A DNA stretch of 64,000 nucleotides from Fictibacillus sp. b24 (GTDB lineage: Bacteria > Bacillota > Bacilli > Bacillales > Fictibacillaceae). Below are positions 55,374-64,000 of this stretch, piece by piece. Both the position numbers and the translations under genes were made by a program. Position 1 is the first letter of the stretch. Every line of letters begins with the position of its first letter. The stretch covers positions 1,674,001-1,738,000 of the forward strand of contig NZ_JAUCES010000005.1 in NCBI RefSeq assembly GCF_030348825.1, in the 5' to 3' direction. The notes beneath the pieces were generated by a model that worked only from the letters and a program-made list of their open reading frames with translations, did not search any database and was not told the origin of the DNA.

Positions 55374-55925
55374 ATGAGCAGCACCGTTTCGGTCCTTGAA
55401 AAAAAGGATTTTATCAAATGGTTCCTTAATCATTATCAGTTAAAGAAGCGCGAATGTGTTTGGTTATTAAACTATTTAGTTAGTGACGACCAACTGATGG
55501 AGAAAGTACATTTTGTAGAGAAGGCTGAGTATTGTCCTAAGGCTATAATCATGTCAACTCAATGTACAGACGGAGTTCCTTTCCGTTTTTACAAGCAAAA
55601 TGTTCTAACAACTGATGCCGAAAAATCATTTCATGACATTCGCTTAAACCAAGAAGAAGAAATCTATCTCGAACTCAATTTTAATGCATCACGGTTAACA
55701 CCAGAATATGCTTCTGTTTTAGAAGAAAATCCTCATTTGCCTCAAAATATGTCAATGGACAAAAAATACGGCATCTGGGCAGAAATGGTTCTTGAAAAAT
55801 CGATCGAAACCTACCGAAAGAACGATATTATGGCTAAGATCGATGAAGCGTTAGATCAAAAAGATTATGATAGTTTTACGAAATGGACCAACGAACTTAA
55901 AAATTTAGAAAAACAGCCGTCATAG
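55374..55925 (+). CDS. reoY: ReoY/YpiB family protein (UPF0302)
   Basis: 183-aa YpiB-type protein. [20 protein letters not shown] and the [20 protein letters not shown] segment are typical. In Listeria ReoY is needed for ClpCP-dependent degradation of MurA, linking it to cell-wall control. GGGGGGAT sets the ATG at 55374. Adjacent to ypiA as in B. subtilis. Confidence 0.88.
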   Translation: MSSTVSVLEKKDFIKWFLNHYQLKKRECVWLLNYLVSDDQLMEKVHFVEKAEYCPKAIIMSTQCTDGVPFRFYKQNVLTTDAEKSFHDIRLNQEEEIYLELNFNASRLTPEYASVLEENPHLPQNMSMDKKYGIWAEMVLEKSIETYRKNDIMAKIDEALDQKDYDSFTKWTNELKNLEKQPS

Positions 55926-55931
55926 CCGTGT

Positions 55932-55962
55932 AAAGGTGACTCTTGTAGAGTCGCCTTTTTTG
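55932..55962 (+). terminator. Terminator after reoY
   Basis: AAAGGTGACTC and GAGTCGCCTTT stem, then a T run. Confidence 0.85.
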
Positions 55963-56008
55963 TTTTTTTCTAACGGTGAGCATATGTGCTCCCTATTTGA
56001 GGATTCGT

Positions 56009-56043
56009 GCTCGTCCAGCGGCATTTATGCACGCTGGACGAGC
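56009..56043. repeat. Perfect 11-bp inverted repeat abutting the tandem array
   Basis: GCTCGTCCAGC (56009-56019) and GCTGGACGAGC (56033-56043) around a 13-base loop. The right arm runs into the first array unit. A second small palindrome, GAGCA/TGCTC with TATG between, lies at 55978-55991. Confidence 0.8.
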
Positions 56044-56280
56044 GCCATATGAAAAATACGAGCGCCATATGAAAAATACGAGCGCCATATGAAAAATACG
56101 AGCGCCATATGAAAAATACGAGCGCCATATGAAAAATACGAGCGCCATATGAAAAATACGAGCGCCATATGAAAAATACGAGCGCCATATGAAAAATACG
56201 AGCGCCATATGAAAAATACGAGCGCCATATGAAAAATACGAGCGCCATATGAAAAATACGAGCGCCATACGAAAAATACG
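56041..56280. repeat. Tandem array of twelve 20-bp units
   Basis: Twelve head-to-tail copies of AGCGCCATATGAAAAATACG. Eleven are identical; the last has one T-to-C change (CATAC). The units contain no spacers and are not a multiple of three, so the array is non-coding as a unit. It occupies half of the 484-base gap between reoY and ypiF. Confidence 0.97.
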
Positions 56281-56409
56281 ACACCTAGACACATCTAGAG
56301 TTTACCGTCTCCTCTTTATCCACCACAATTTTAAAAACCAATCCGCTTATGATTTAAGAAATATGGTACGATAAAAGCAGTACATACCAAGTAAGGAGAA
56401 CTTCAAAAC

Positions 56410-56874
56410 ATGAAATGGAAAACGAAAGACGCAGATGTATTCTTAAAGTCTGGGGAGTATGTGGACTCTCTCTTAATCCCATTAACGCCTGTAAGTTTTA
56501 CACAAGATTTCAAGTCTAGTGTAACGATGGCGGAGTATACAGAACTTCTTTGCGGAGAAATGGAACGCCAGCTGCACGGCAGATTATTTTTAGCGCCTAA
56601 TTTTACTTATGTAAAGAGTGAGCCGGCTATAGAAAGATTAACAAGTTTTATAGAACATGTTACAAATTCCGGACACTTTAAGCACATCTTTTTGATGACC
56701 TCGGACGTATATTGGAAGGAATTCGAACAGCGTTTAAGTGGACAACTTTTTTGGGTGCCGGCTCTGCCGCTTGATAACATGGATGAAAACTATAAGCTTG
56801 AAGTTGTAAAAGAACAGGTAAAACCTTTATTTCAGCTTATTTTTAACGATTGGCAAAGAAGTATAAATTCGTAA
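56410..56874 (+). CDS. ypiF: YpiF family protein (DUF2487)
   Basis: 154-aa soluble protein MKWKTKDADVFLKSGEYVDS found next to qcrABC in many Bacillaceae. No catalytic motif is evident. AAGGAGAACTT precedes the ATG. Function unknown. Confidence 0.82.
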   Translation: MKWKTKDADVFLKSGEYVDSLLIPLTPVSFTQDFKSSVTMAEYTELLCGEMERQLHGRLFLAPNFTYVKSEPAIERLTSFIEHVTNSGHFKHIFLMTSDVYWKEFEQRLSGQLFWVPALPLDNMDENYKLEVVKEQVKPLFQLIFNDWQRSINS

Positions 56875-56993
56875 TATTTACCACATGTCATATTGACATT
56901 AAAAGACAACATAAGCTATCATGTTTATGTCCTAGTAATATGTGTGTAAAAGTCCGGATGGACCGTCATTTACAGCATAAGGGGGGGAAAACA

Positions 56994-57497
56994 ATGTCAA
57001 AGGAAGATATTTCAAGACGTCAGTTCTTAAACTACACATTAACTGGCGTTGGCGGATTTATGGCTGCCGGCATGCTTATGCCAATGGTCCGTTTCGCCCT
57101 TGATCCGATTTTAAAAGAGGGTTCAGATCAAGAAATGGTAGCGGTTACGAGCGTTGAAGAACTAGCGAACGAACCAAAGCGTTTCGATTTTAAAATCAAA
57201 CAAAAAGATGGCTGGTACGAGTCTGATGTAACTCAATCTGCCTGGGTTTATAAAGCGAAGAATGGTGATATCATAGCACTTTCTCCGATCTGTAAACATC
57301 TAGGTTGTACGGTAGACTGGAATACAGATCCATCGCACCCTAACCAATTCTTCTGTCCTTGCCACTTAGGCCGTTATACAAAGGATGGAACGAACGTTAA
57401 GGGTACGGCACCTCTTGCACCGCTGGATGTATATGACAGCCAGGTGAAAGATGGAAAGCTTTATTTAGGAAAGGCAAAACCAAGAAAGGGGGCGTAA
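56994..57497 (+). CDS. qcrA: Menaquinol:cytochrome c reductase Rieske subunit
   Basis: 167-aa Rieske protein with one N-terminal membrane helix (QFLNYTLTGVGGFMAAGML). Cluster ligands are Cys100/His102 (CKHLGC, disulfide Cys105) and Cys121/His124 (CPCHLG, Cys123). The GGGGGGGAAA before ATG 56994 fixes the start and gives the B. subtilis length. First gene of qcrABC. Confidence 0.96.
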   Translation: MSKEDISRRQFLNYTLTGVGGFMAAGMLMPMVRFALDPILKEGSDQEMVAVTSVEELANEPKRFDFKIKQKDGWYESDVTQSAWVYKAKNGDIIALSPICKHLGCTVDWNTDPSHPNQFFCPCHLGRYTKDGTNVKGTAPLAPLDVYDSQVKDGKLYLGKAKPRKGA

Positions 57498-57500
57498 TGA

Positions 57501-58172
57501 ATGCTACAAAAGATTTATGACTGGGTAGATGAGCGCCTGGATATTACGCCGCTTTGGAGAGATGTTGCAGACCATGAAGTACCTGAACACGTAAACCCCG
57601 CACATCATTTTTCTGCGTTTGTTTACTGTTTTGGTGGACTAACCTTCTTCATCACGGTTATCCAAATTCTTTCAGGTATGTTCTTAACCATGTACTATGT
57701 GCCTGATATCGTGAATGCTTGGGAATCCGTATATTACCTGCAAAATGAAGTGGCATTTGGAGTTATCGTACGCGGAATGCACCATTGGGGCGCAAGCCTT
57801 GTTATCGTAATGATGTTTCTACATACATTGCGCGTATTTTTCCAGGGAGCTTATAAAAAGCCAAGAGAGTTAAACTGGGTTGTTGGAGTACTTATTTTCT
57901 TTGTTATGTTAGGTTTAGGTTTCACAGGTTATCTATTGCCTTGGGATATGAAAGCGCTATTCGCAACTAAAGTAGGTATCGAGATTGCTATGACGATTCC
58001 TGTAGTTGGTCCTATCGCTAAAACATTCCTTGCCGGCGGAGAGATTATCGGAGCACAGACGCTTACGCGATTCTTTGCGATTCACGTATTCTTCCTTCCT
58101 GCAGCATTGTTAGGTCTAATGGGTGCCCACTTCTTAATGATCCGTAAACAAGGTATTTCCGGACCGTTGTAA
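57501..58172 (+). CDS. qcrB: Menaquinol:cytochrome c reductase cytochrome b subunit
   Basis: 223-aa cytochrome b6-type subunit. The haem histidines lie in GMHHWGASLVIVMMFLHTLR and in FFAIHVFFLP...GAHF. It starts MLQKIYDWVDERLDITPLWR and is nearly identical in layout to B. subtilis QcrB. It follows qcrA by three bases. Confidence 0.96.
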   Translation: MLQKIYDWVDERLDITPLWRDVADHEVPEHVNPAHHFSAFVYCFGGLTFFITVIQILSGMFLTMYYVPDIVNAWESVYYLQNEVAFGVIVRGMHHWGASLVIVMMFLHTLRVFFQGAYKKPRELNWVVGVLIFFVMLGLGFTGYLLPWDMKALFATKVGIEIAMTIPVVGPIAKTFLAGGEIIGAQTLTRFFAIHVFFLPAALLGLMGAHFLMIRKQGISGPL

Positions 58173-58220
58173 AAACAAACATAAGATTTAAAGTTTCATA
58201 AGAGCAAAGGAGGGAAATAT

Positions 58221-58988
58221 ATGCATCGCGGTAAAGGAATGAAGTTTGTCGGTGACTCTCGTGTCCCTGCTGAGCGCAAGCCGAATATCCCTAAAGACTA
58301 TTCGGAGTTTCCAGGGAAAACGGAAGCGTTCTGGCCAAACTTTCTTTTAAAAGAATGGATGGTAGGAGCTGTATTCTTGATTGGATACCTTGTACTGACA
58401 ATCGTCCATGAATCTCCGTTGGAGAAAAAAGCAGATCCTACCGATGCTGGATATATTCCTCTACCAGACTGGTACTTCCTATTTTTATACCAGCTTCTGA
58501 AGTACAAGTATGCGGCAGGGGATTATGTTCTTATCGGTACTGTTATCATACCGGGTCTTGCATTTGGTGCGTTAATGTTGGCGCCATTCCTGGATACAGG
58601 TTTAGAGCGACGACCTTCTAAACGTCCGATCGCAACAGGATTAATGTTACTAGGTTTGATTTCTGTTACATATTTAACATGGGAATCCGTTGTGACACAC
58701 GATTGGGAGAAAGCAAAGACTCAAGGTAAGATTGTCGATGTAAGTTTTGATGAAAACGATCCTGGATATAAGATTTACCAACAGCAGAGCTGTGTAGGCT
58801 GTCACGGTAACACCTTATCAGGCGGAGCATCTGGACCATCATTGATTGGAACAGGATTAAAGCCAGAAGAAATCATGAAAATCGCAAAAGAAGGTAAGCC
58901 ACCAGGCATGCCGCCTAATGCGTTTAAAGGTTCTGATGATGAGCTGAAACAATTAGCTGAATTCATCTCCAAACTAGAACAGAAGTAA
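58221..58988 (+). CDS. qcrC: Menaquinol:cytochrome c reductase cytochrome b/c subunit
   Basis: 255-aa fusion of a subunit IV-like membrane part (three helices, PDWYFLFLYQLLKYKYAAGD) with a C-terminal cytochrome c domain. The haem is bound by CVGCH (Cys191, Cys194, His195), with a later methionine ligand in GKPPGMPPNAF. This fusion is the hallmark of Bacillus bc complexes. ResABC would mature the haem c. Confidence 0.96.
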   Translation: MHRGKGMKFVGDSRVPAERKPNIPKDYSEFPGKTEAFWPNFLLKEWMVGAVFLIGYLVLTIVHESPLEKKADPTDAGYIPLPDWYFLFLYQLLKYKYAAGDYVLIGTVIIPGLAFGALMLAPFLDTGLERRPSKRPIATGLMLLGLISVTYLTWESVVTHDWEKAKTQGKIVDVSFDENDPGYKIYQQQSCVGCHGNTLSGGASGPSLIGTGLKPEEIMKIAKEGKPPGMPPNAFKGSDDELKQLAEFISKLEQK

Positions 58989-58994
58989 CAGTTA

Positions 58995-59026
58995 GAAGCC
59001 GGCTCGGTATGGGTCGGCTTTTTTTC
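58995..59026 (+). terminator. Terminator after qcrC
   Basis: AAGCCG and CGGCTT close a hairpin, then TTTTTT. Confidence 0.78.
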
Positions 59027-59049
59027 TGAAAAGAAAAGGAGTTATGTTC

Positions 59050-59616
59050 ATGTCATGGATACGAACAATCATTATGGAACGTTGGTTTTTAATCACTCTT
59101 CTATGGATCAACATTTTTGGCACGATCTATGGATACTATTGGTATCTTTATCAGCTTCAAGAAACTCCTTGGTATTTTTTGCCGTTCGTTCCTGATAGCC
59201 CGACAGCTTCATTGTTTTTTGTATTTGTAATCATCGGTTTTTTAACAAAGATACAACAAGGATGGATAGAGGCGCTCGCTGTAGCGACACTATTTAAATA
59301 CGGTATTTGGGCAGTAGGCATGAATCTTGGAGGAGCATTTGTCGGAACACCATTGGATTTCGTTAACTACATGCTTATATTTTCTCATTTAGGTATGGCG
59401 GTTCAGGGTCTTTTATATGCACCTTTTTACAAAATCAAAGGATGGCACATTGTACTTGCTGCATTCGTACTGTTTCATAACGAGATTATCGATTACGTAT
59501 TTGATATGATGCCAAGGTACCCCGTCCTTTCTCCGTATCAAAATACAATCGGTTACTTAACATTTTGGCTTTCTGCGCTTTCTGTATTTATTTTATGGAA
59601 AATAAGAAGACCTTAG
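59050..59616 (+). CDS. ypjA: YpjA family membrane protein (DUF1405)
   Basis: 188-aa polytopic protein with about five helices, MSWIRTIIMERWFLITLLWI and ending VFILWKIRRP. AGGAG is eight bases from the ATG at 59050 but two from the ATG at 59044. Downstream of qcrABC as in B. subtilis. Function unknown. Confidence 0.85.
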   Translation: MSWIRTIIMERWFLITLLWINIFGTIYGYYWYLYQLQETPWYFLPFVPDSPTASLFFVFVIIGFLTKIQQGWIEALAVATLFKYGIWAVGMNLGGAFVGTPLDFVNYMLIFSHLGMAVQGLLYAPFYKIKGWHIVLAAFVLFHNEIIDYVFDMMPRYPVLSPYQNTIGYLTFWLSALSVFILWKIRRP

Positions 59617-59701
59617 CGGGTGTTCTTAATTCATCGAATATAGGTCTAACCTTGTCCCAGCTCTCATACGTTTTAGTATAAGGGTACAGGAGGGACAAAG
59701 G

Positions 59702-60493
59702 ATGAGAAGGTTAGGATGGGCATTTATGGTTCTTTGTATGGTTTTTGGACTTTCTATGCCAGCATTTGCATCAAATCATACAGAAGTAAAAGAGTGGTCT
59801 GAAATTAATGAGCTAACGAGTGAGATCTGGGAGCTTGGTAAAATAGAACGATATGAAGAAGCGGCAAACGTCTTAAAGTTTACTACAGAAAACATTGTGC
59901 ACATAGAAGATGTCGTATCCTTACGGCCAGAACAGCAGCGTATTGTTCAAAATACTTTGGCTGATGCCCTATCATCTCTTCAAAATCCTGAGTGGTCCAA
60001 AGAGAAAAAATTAAACAAACTAACTGAGGTTAGATTATTAGTAGACGCCCTTCAGACGAGTTATGAGCCATTGTGGAAAAAAACTGGACTGATGATGCTT
60101 GAACCATTTATTACGATGGAAAAAGGGGTCAGCGAAGATGATTCTGTTGCGTTTCATCAGGCAGCCAATCTACTGCTAGAACGCTATGAAACGGTAAGAC
60201 CGGCGTTAATGGTCGATTTGTCTGCTGAAGAAGTGGAACTGCTTGATGAACACGTTTCTTATGTTGACGCTAACCGTAATCATATAATGACAGACACGGC
60301 ACATCAGAAAAAGCTTGAAACGGCAGCTGCCGATTTTGAAGCGCTATTCTTTGCTAAAAAGGATAATTCCGAGCCTTCGTTATTTTGGCTTATATTCTCG
60401 ATTGGTGGAATAATTTCTTCAACATTAATTTACGTAGGATGGAGAAAATATAAGGGTGATCAAGAAGATTTGCGCGTTCCAGATAAACGCTGA
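59702..60493 (+). CDS. ypjB: Sporulation protein YpjB
   Basis: 263-aa protein with a signal peptide (cleaved near MPAFASNH), an extracytoplasmic helical domain and a C-terminal membrane helix (LFWLIFSIGGIISSTLIYVG). Family PF09577 (Spore_YpjB). GGAGGG precedes the ATG. Role in sporulation is known only from family annotation. Confidence 0.85.
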   Translation: MRRLGWAFMVLCMVFGLSMPAFASNHTEVKEWSEINELTSEIWELGKIERYEEAANVLKFTTENIVHIEDVVSLRPEQQRIVQNTLADALSSLQNPEWSKEKKLNKLTEVRLLVDALQTSYEPLWKKTGLMMLEPFITMEKGVSEDDSVAFHQAANLLLERYETVRPALMVDLSAEEVELLDEHVSYVDANRNHIMTDTAHQKKLETAAADFEALFFAKKDNSEPSLFWLIFSIGGIISSTLIYVGWRKYKGDQEDLRVPDKR

Positions 60494-60577
60494 TTTCATG
60501 CGTATTCTTTGACAAACAATGAGCTGAAAACGTAAAATATAATTAACAAAAGCTTTTTATATGGAGGAATGCCAACA

Positions 60578-61258
60578 ATGGGTGGATTCTTAATCTACTT
60601 CGCAATTTTGCTTATTGTTCCTATCTGGGCACAGATGAGAGTGAAAAGCACGTACAAGAAATATTCGAAAGTTGGAAACAGCACTGGGAAAACGGGTGCT
60701 GAAGTTGCAAGAGAGATTTTAGATCAAAATGGACTTTACAGCGTTCAGGTTGAACCTGTTAGAGGAATGCTTTCCGATCATTACGATCCTCGCAGTAAAG
60801 TAGTTCGATTATCTGAAGACAACTATTACGGAAGTTCGATTGCAGGTGCCGCTGTTGCAGCCCATGAAGTAGGGCATGCGATTCAAGATGCAGAAGGGTA
60901 TGCGTTCTTAAGATTCAGACATGCCTTAGTTCCTGTTGCAAATATTGGTTCGAACTTTTCGTTTTTCTTAATACTCGGTGGTATGCTGTTAAGTTCAATG
61001 AACATGTTTCTTCTAGGGATCATTTTCATGTCAGTAGCAGTTCTGTTCCAATTCGTAACATTGCCTGTAGAATTTAATGCAAGCTCACGCGCGATGGACC
61101 AAATCGTCTCAACCGGATTAATTCGTAATAACGAAGAGCGCGGCGCACGTAAAGTGTTAAACGCTGCTGCATTAACTTATGTTGCAGGTGCTCTAGTAGC
61201 GTTACTGGAACTAGCACGTTTCATCTTCATGTTCTTAGGGATGAACCAAGACGACTAA
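60578..61258 (+). CDS. yugP: Membrane zinc metallopeptidase (YugP family)
   Basis: 226-aa membrane protease of the neutral zinc metallopeptidase 2 family. The zinc motif is AAHEVGHAIQDAEGY, with helices on both sides. It starts MGGFLIYFAILLIVPIWAQM; GGAGGA is nine bases from the ATG at 60578 and too close to the ATG at 60569. In B. subtilis yugP lies elsewhere, so its place here is different. Confidence 0.87.
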   Translation: MGGFLIYFAILLIVPIWAQMRVKSTYKKYSKVGNSTGKTGAEVAREILDQNGLYSVQVEPVRGMLSDHYDPRSKVVRLSEDNYYGSSIAGAAVAAHEVGHAIQDAEGYAFLRFRHALVPVANIGSNFSFFLILGGMLLSSMNMFLLGIIFMSVAVLFQFVTLPVEFNASSRAMDQIVSTGLIRNNEERGARKVLNAAALTYVAGALVALLELARFIFMFLGMNQDD

Positions 61259-61272
61259 TTTTATGAAACAGT

Positions 61273-61305
61273 AAAGCTCCCGATTAAGTATCGGGAGCTT
61301 TTTTT
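61273..61305 (+). terminator. Terminator after yugP
   Basis: AAAGCTCCCGA and TCGGGAGCTTT perfect stem, then TTTT. It faces the 3' end of ypjC on the other strand. Confidence 0.88.
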
Positions 61306-62176
61306 ATCTGCCTATCGGATTTTTATCAGCATCGAGCGTGAAACCTTCGCCGATTACTTCATGTACATCATTAACCGTAACGAAAGCATGTGGATCAACA
61401 CGCTCAATAACCTGCTTGATGCGAACGATTTCATTCTTAGCGATTACGCAGTACAGCACTTCACGGATATTGCCAGTAAAGGAACCTTTTCCGTTTAAGA
61501 TGGTTGCACCACGGTCTAACTCTTTGATGATATCTGCTGCGATTTCCGTATTTTTGTCTGAGAAGATCATGACCGCTTTACCAGCATAAGCTCCTTCTTG
61601 CATAAAATCAATCACGCGTGCACCGATAAATACAGCAACTAGTGTGTACATCGCTTCTTTGTAATCTAAGTAAACAAGGGAGATCGCGATAACTACGAAG
61701 TCAAAGATAAACATCGTCTTACCCATGCTCCAGCCTAAGAACTTATGACCAAGCCTTGCGATAATATCAACTCCGCCTGTCGTACCACCGAATCTAAAAA
61801 TGATACCCAGGCCGACTCCGATAAATACACCTGCGAAAAGAGCAGCAAGCGTCATATCTTCTTTAAGATCAATGGTTACGAAGGTGAAACGCTGGAAGAT
61901 AAATAAAAATACAGATACGGCAACCGTTCCGATAACCGTGTAGATAAAAGCATTCTTTCCGAGCAGTCTCCATCCCACAAAAAATAATGGAATGTTTAAT
62001 GCAAGGTTAGAATATGAGGGGTCAATAGAAAATAGAAAATAAAGTATAAGAGTGATCCCAGTGAAACCGCCTTCTGCTAAGTTGTTCGCCATGTTAAAAT
62101 GGACAATTCCAAACGAGAAGATAGCAGATCCAAACAGGATAAAAAGAATATTTTTTAGTTTGATTGGATATTTCAT
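61304..62176 (-). CDS. ypjC: YitT family membrane protein YpjC (DUF161/DUF2179)
   Basis: 290-aa protein with five or six N-terminal helices (the YitT membrane domain) and a cytoplasmic DUF2179 domain from about residue 215 (RGATILNGKGSFTGNIREVL). Located between qcr-ypj genes and ypjD as in B. subtilis, but transcribed toward yugP. The ribosome-binding site is weak. Transport function is suspected for the family, not shown. Confidence 0.85.
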   Translation of the reverse strand: MKYPIKLKNILFILFGSAIFSFGIVHFNMANNLAEGGFTGITLILYFLFSIDPSYSNLALNIPLFFVGWRLLGKNAFIYTVIGTVAVSVFLFIFQRFTFVTIDLKEDMTLAALFAGVFIGVGLGIIFRFGGTTGGVDIIARLGHKFLGWSMGKTMFIFDFVVIAISLVYLDYKEAMYTLVAVFIGARVIDFMQEGAYAGKAVMIFSDKNTEIAADIIKELDRGATILNGKGSFTGNIREVLYCVIAKNEIVRIKQVIERVDPHAFVTVNDVHEVIGEGFTLDADKNPIGR

Positions 62177-62318
62177 ATAATGCCTACTTTCCTTATAAAT
62201 ACGACGTTAGTTTACAATCATGCCTTCCTATTATAATCAAAATTTCATGAAATTTGTCAAACAGAAAAATTACCGATAACATAAAGAAGAATAATATAGA
62301 ATGAGGAGTGTCAACATC

Positions 62319-62660
62319 ATGGCCAACCGTACCTTAAAAGAGAGTCAGGACGTTGTAGATCAATACATATCACAATTTAAAGAGGGCTATTTCAGTCCGT
62401 TAGCAATGCTTGCAAGATTAACAGAAGAATTGGGTGAGCTTGCTCGTGAAGTGAATCATCATTATGGTGAGAAACCAAAAAAATCCACAGAAGATAGTAA
62501 GACCGTTGAAGAAGAACTCGGCGATATGTTCTTTGTTTTAATTTGTCTTGCAAATTCATTAAATATAGATTTAGACGAAGCGCTGAATACGGTAATGAAG
62601 AAATTTGAAACGCGCGATAAAGACAGATGGACACGAAAAGAAGGAGAGAAAGATTCATGA
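62319..62660 (+). CDS. ypjD: MazG-like nucleotide pyrophosphohydrolase YpjD
   Basis: 113-aa all-alpha NTP pyrophosphohydrolase. The magnesium-binding motif is [15 protein letters not shown] with [16 protein letters not shown] (EExxE then ExxD). GAGGAG is ten bases from the ATG at 62319; the ATG at 62301 contains no upstream site. It overlaps dapB by four bases. Confidence 0.88.
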   Translation: MANRTLKESQDVVDQYISQFKEGYFSPLAMLARLTEELGELAREVNHHYGEKPKKSTEDSKTVEEELGDMFFVLICLANSLNIDLDEALNTVMKKFETRDKDRWTRKEGEKDS

Positions 62661-63460
62661 AAAAAATTAAAATTATTTTAGCTGGACCACGCGGGAAAAT
62701 GGGACAAGAAGCATTAAAGATGATCGAGGAAACGCCTCAATTTGAACTAGTGGCAGCTGTAGACTCAAAAAATGATGGATTACAAGTAAAAGACTTATCA
62801 GGAGCTCCTGGGTCAATGGATGCTCCGGTTTATGATGATATGGAAAACTGTATACAAGCTATAGAGGCAGATGTAGTTGTAGATTTAACACGCCCGGACA
62901 TCGGGAAGAAGCACCTTGAGCTGGCATTAAACCATGGAGTTCGTACAGTAATTGGAACAACTGGTTTTACAAACGATGATCTAGAACGTTTAACGAAGCT
63001 GGCTGAAGAAAAGAGTACGGGTGCCATAATCGCTCCAAACTTTGCGATTGGAGCGATTCTGATGATGAAGTTCTCTAAAGAAGCAGCAAAGTATCTGCCA
63101 GATATCGAGATCATTGAGAAGCATCATGATCAAAAGCTGGACGCCCCTTCAGGAACAGCCTTAAAAACAGCACAGCTTATTACTGAAGTACGTGACGAAA
63201 AAAGACAAGGTCATCCTGATGAAAAAGAAGATCTGGAAGGTGCACGAGGCGCTGAACTAGAAGGAATTAGGATTCATAGTGTAAGATTGCCAGGTCTAGT
63301 TGCACACCAAGAAGTCATTTTCGGGGGTGTTGGGCAAGTATTGACGATACGCCATGATTCGATAAACAGAACCTCTTTTATGCCTGGAGTCAGACTGGCT
63401 GTTGAAAGTGTAATGAACATAGAAGGCCTCGTATATGGCCTTGAAAATATTATGGAATAA
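62657..63460 (+). CDS. dapB: 4-hydroxy-tetrahydrodipicolinate reductase
   Basis: 267-aa enzyme of lysine and dipicolinate synthesis. The dinucleotide motif is [14 protein letters not shown], and the catalytic and substrate motifs [22 protein letters not shown] and the B. subtilis length (267 aa) support the ATG at 62657. Start overlaps ypjD; mgsA follows 11 bases later. Confidence 0.95.
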   Translation: MKKIKIILAGPRGKMGQEALKMIEETPQFELVAAVDSKNDGLQVKDLSGAPGSMDAPVYDDMENCIQAIEADVVVDLTRPDIGKKHLELALNHGVRTVIGTTGFTNDDLERLTKLAEEKSTGAIIAPNFAIGAILMMKFSKEAAKYLPDIEIIEKHHDQKLDAPSGTALKTAQLITEVRDEKRQGHPDEKEDLEGARGAELEGIRIHSVRLPGLVAHQEVIFGGVGQVLTIRHDSINRTSFMPGVRLAVESVMNIEGLVYGLENIME

Positions 63461-63471
63461 GAGGGGATACT

Positions 63472-63888
63472 ATGAAAATAGCTCTTATTGCACACGATAA
63501 GAAGAAAAACGATATGATTAATTTTACCGTCGCTTATGCACCAATCTTAAAAGATCATACTTTGTTTGCAACAGGAACGACAGGCTCTAAGATTCAGGAA
63601 GCGACAGGACTCGATATTAAAAGGTTTCAATCAGGTCCATTAGGTGGGGATCAGCAGATCGGTGCATTAATTGCTGAAAATGATCTGGATCTTGTTCTCT
63701 TTTTTAGAGATCCGCTTACAGCACAGCCGCATGAACCAGATGTATCAGCATTAATGCGTTTATGTGATGTATATCAAATTCCACTAGCGACAAACGTTGC
63801 ATCTGCAGAACTTTTTATTCGTTCGCTCGAACGTGGAGATCTTGACTGGCGAAAAATTATAGATGAAAGAGAGTCAGAGAAAAAATGA
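63472..63888 (+). CDS. mgsA: Methylglyoxal synthase
   Basis: 138-aa enzyme converting dihydroxyacetone phosphate to methylglyoxal. The phosphate site is ATGTTGSKI and the catalytic aspartate Asp60 in [17 protein letters not shown] precedes the ATG. The stop overlaps bshB1 (ATGA). Bacillithiol helps detoxify methylglyoxal, which fits the pairing with bshB1. Confidence 0.95.
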   Translation: MKIALIAHDKKKNDMINFTVAYAPILKDHTLFATGTTGSKIQEATGLDIKRFQSGPLGGDQQIGALIAENDLDLVLFFRDPLTAQPHEPDVSALMRLCDVYQIPLATNVASAELFIRSLERGDLDWRKIIDERESEKK

Positions 63889-64000
63889 ACGTTGAAACCT
63901 GGCTTGCTTTTGGCGCACATGCTGATGACGTAGAAATCGGTATGGGAGCTACGATCAAGCAAGAAACAAAAAGAGGCCGTGAAGTAGTGATCTGTGATTT
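63885..64000 (+). CDS. bshB1: Bacillithiol biosynthesis deacetylase, N-terminal part (runs off the right edge)
   Basis: The first 38 codons, [20 protein letters not shown], contain the LmbE-type zinc motif AHADDVE. BshB1 removes the acetyl group from GlcNAc-malate in bacillithiol synthesis. Position after mgsA matches B. subtilis bshB1 (ypjG). Truncated by the window. Confidence 0.9.
   Translation, partial: MNVETWLAFGAHADDVEIGMGATIKQETKRGREVVICD

Noticed and set aside
56041-56280. CRISPR array
   Set aside because: Units are head to tail with no spacers, the 20-bp unit is not a palindromic CRISPR repeat, and no cas genes are nearby.
55970-56294. Three overlapping minus-strand frames of about 90-104 codons with repeating hydrophobic residues
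   Set aside because: They exist only because the 20-bp repeat has no stop codon in any minus frame. All three frames are open at once and no ribosome-binding site is present.

Overview
The window looks like a chromosomal segment of a low-GC, endospore-forming member of the Bacillaceae. It carries spmB, sleB/ypeB, spoIVA and spoVIF, the bacillithiol genes ypdA and bshB1, HBsu, resABCDE, and long runs of genes in the same order as the B. subtilis spmB-to-bshB1 region. The futalosine-type menaquinone genes, the B12-dependent MerR regulator and the dispersed repeat family argue against B. subtilis itself. A Fictibacillus-like relative is my guess, not a demonstrated identity. No rRNA, tRNA, phage, integrase, transposase or CRISPR array was found.

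Layout. 1-7284: end of spmB, rluB, cytochrome c maturation resABC and the ResDE two-component system. 7285-10221: cobalamin riboswitch, a DUF4430 lipoprotein and an ECF S component (a B12 uptake unit), a 29-aa membrane peptide and a PHP phosphoesterase. 10222-12233 (minus strand): serA and fer. 12462-23225: ypbB-recQ-ypbD-ypbE-like, ypbF, a metallophosphoesterase, a CarH/LitR-like photoreceptor regulator, mecB, ddl, gudB and ypdA. 23261-31275: ansA (minus), prsW, sleB-ypeB, motI, ypfB, cmk-plsC and the S1-domain gene rpsA. 31387-39352: yphA, der-plsY-gpsA, spoVIF, yphE, yphF, spoIVA and hbs. 39614-45801: folE-mtrB, hepS-menG, then ubiA, ubiX and mqnA (futalosine menaquinone route) ahead of hepT, then ndk. 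46166-52846: cheR, a TRAP-controlled leader, and trpDCFBA-hisC with no trpE. 53119-58988: a degenerate amidohydrolase-like gene, ypiA-reoY, a 20-bp tandem array, ypiF and qcrABC. 59050-64000: ypjA, ypjB, yugP, ypjC (minus), the mazG-like ypjD, dapB, mgsA and the start of bshB1.

How the genes work together. One large share serves respiration: ResABC/ResDE, heptaprenyl diphosphate synthase, menaquinone enzymes and the menaquinol:cytochrome c reductase QcrABC. A second share is amino-acid metabolism: serA, gudB, ansA, trp, hisC and dapB. The trp operon is probably controlled by the TRAP protein encoded 7 kb upstream. A third share is sporulation and germination. B12 appears twice, as a riboswitch-controlled uptake unit and as a probable AdoCbl-binding light-sensing regulator.

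The most unusual parts are non-coding. A 190-225 bp structured repeat family is present in four full copies plus remnants; it has inverted ends and stem arms that change together between copies. A 12-unit, 20-bp tandem array abuts an 11-bp inverted repeat. A degenerate array has an exact 21-nt period. A possible Fur-controlled promoter points antisense into fer. A promoter and terminator about 70 nt apart suggest a small RNA or attenuator upstream of the amidohydrolase-like gene.
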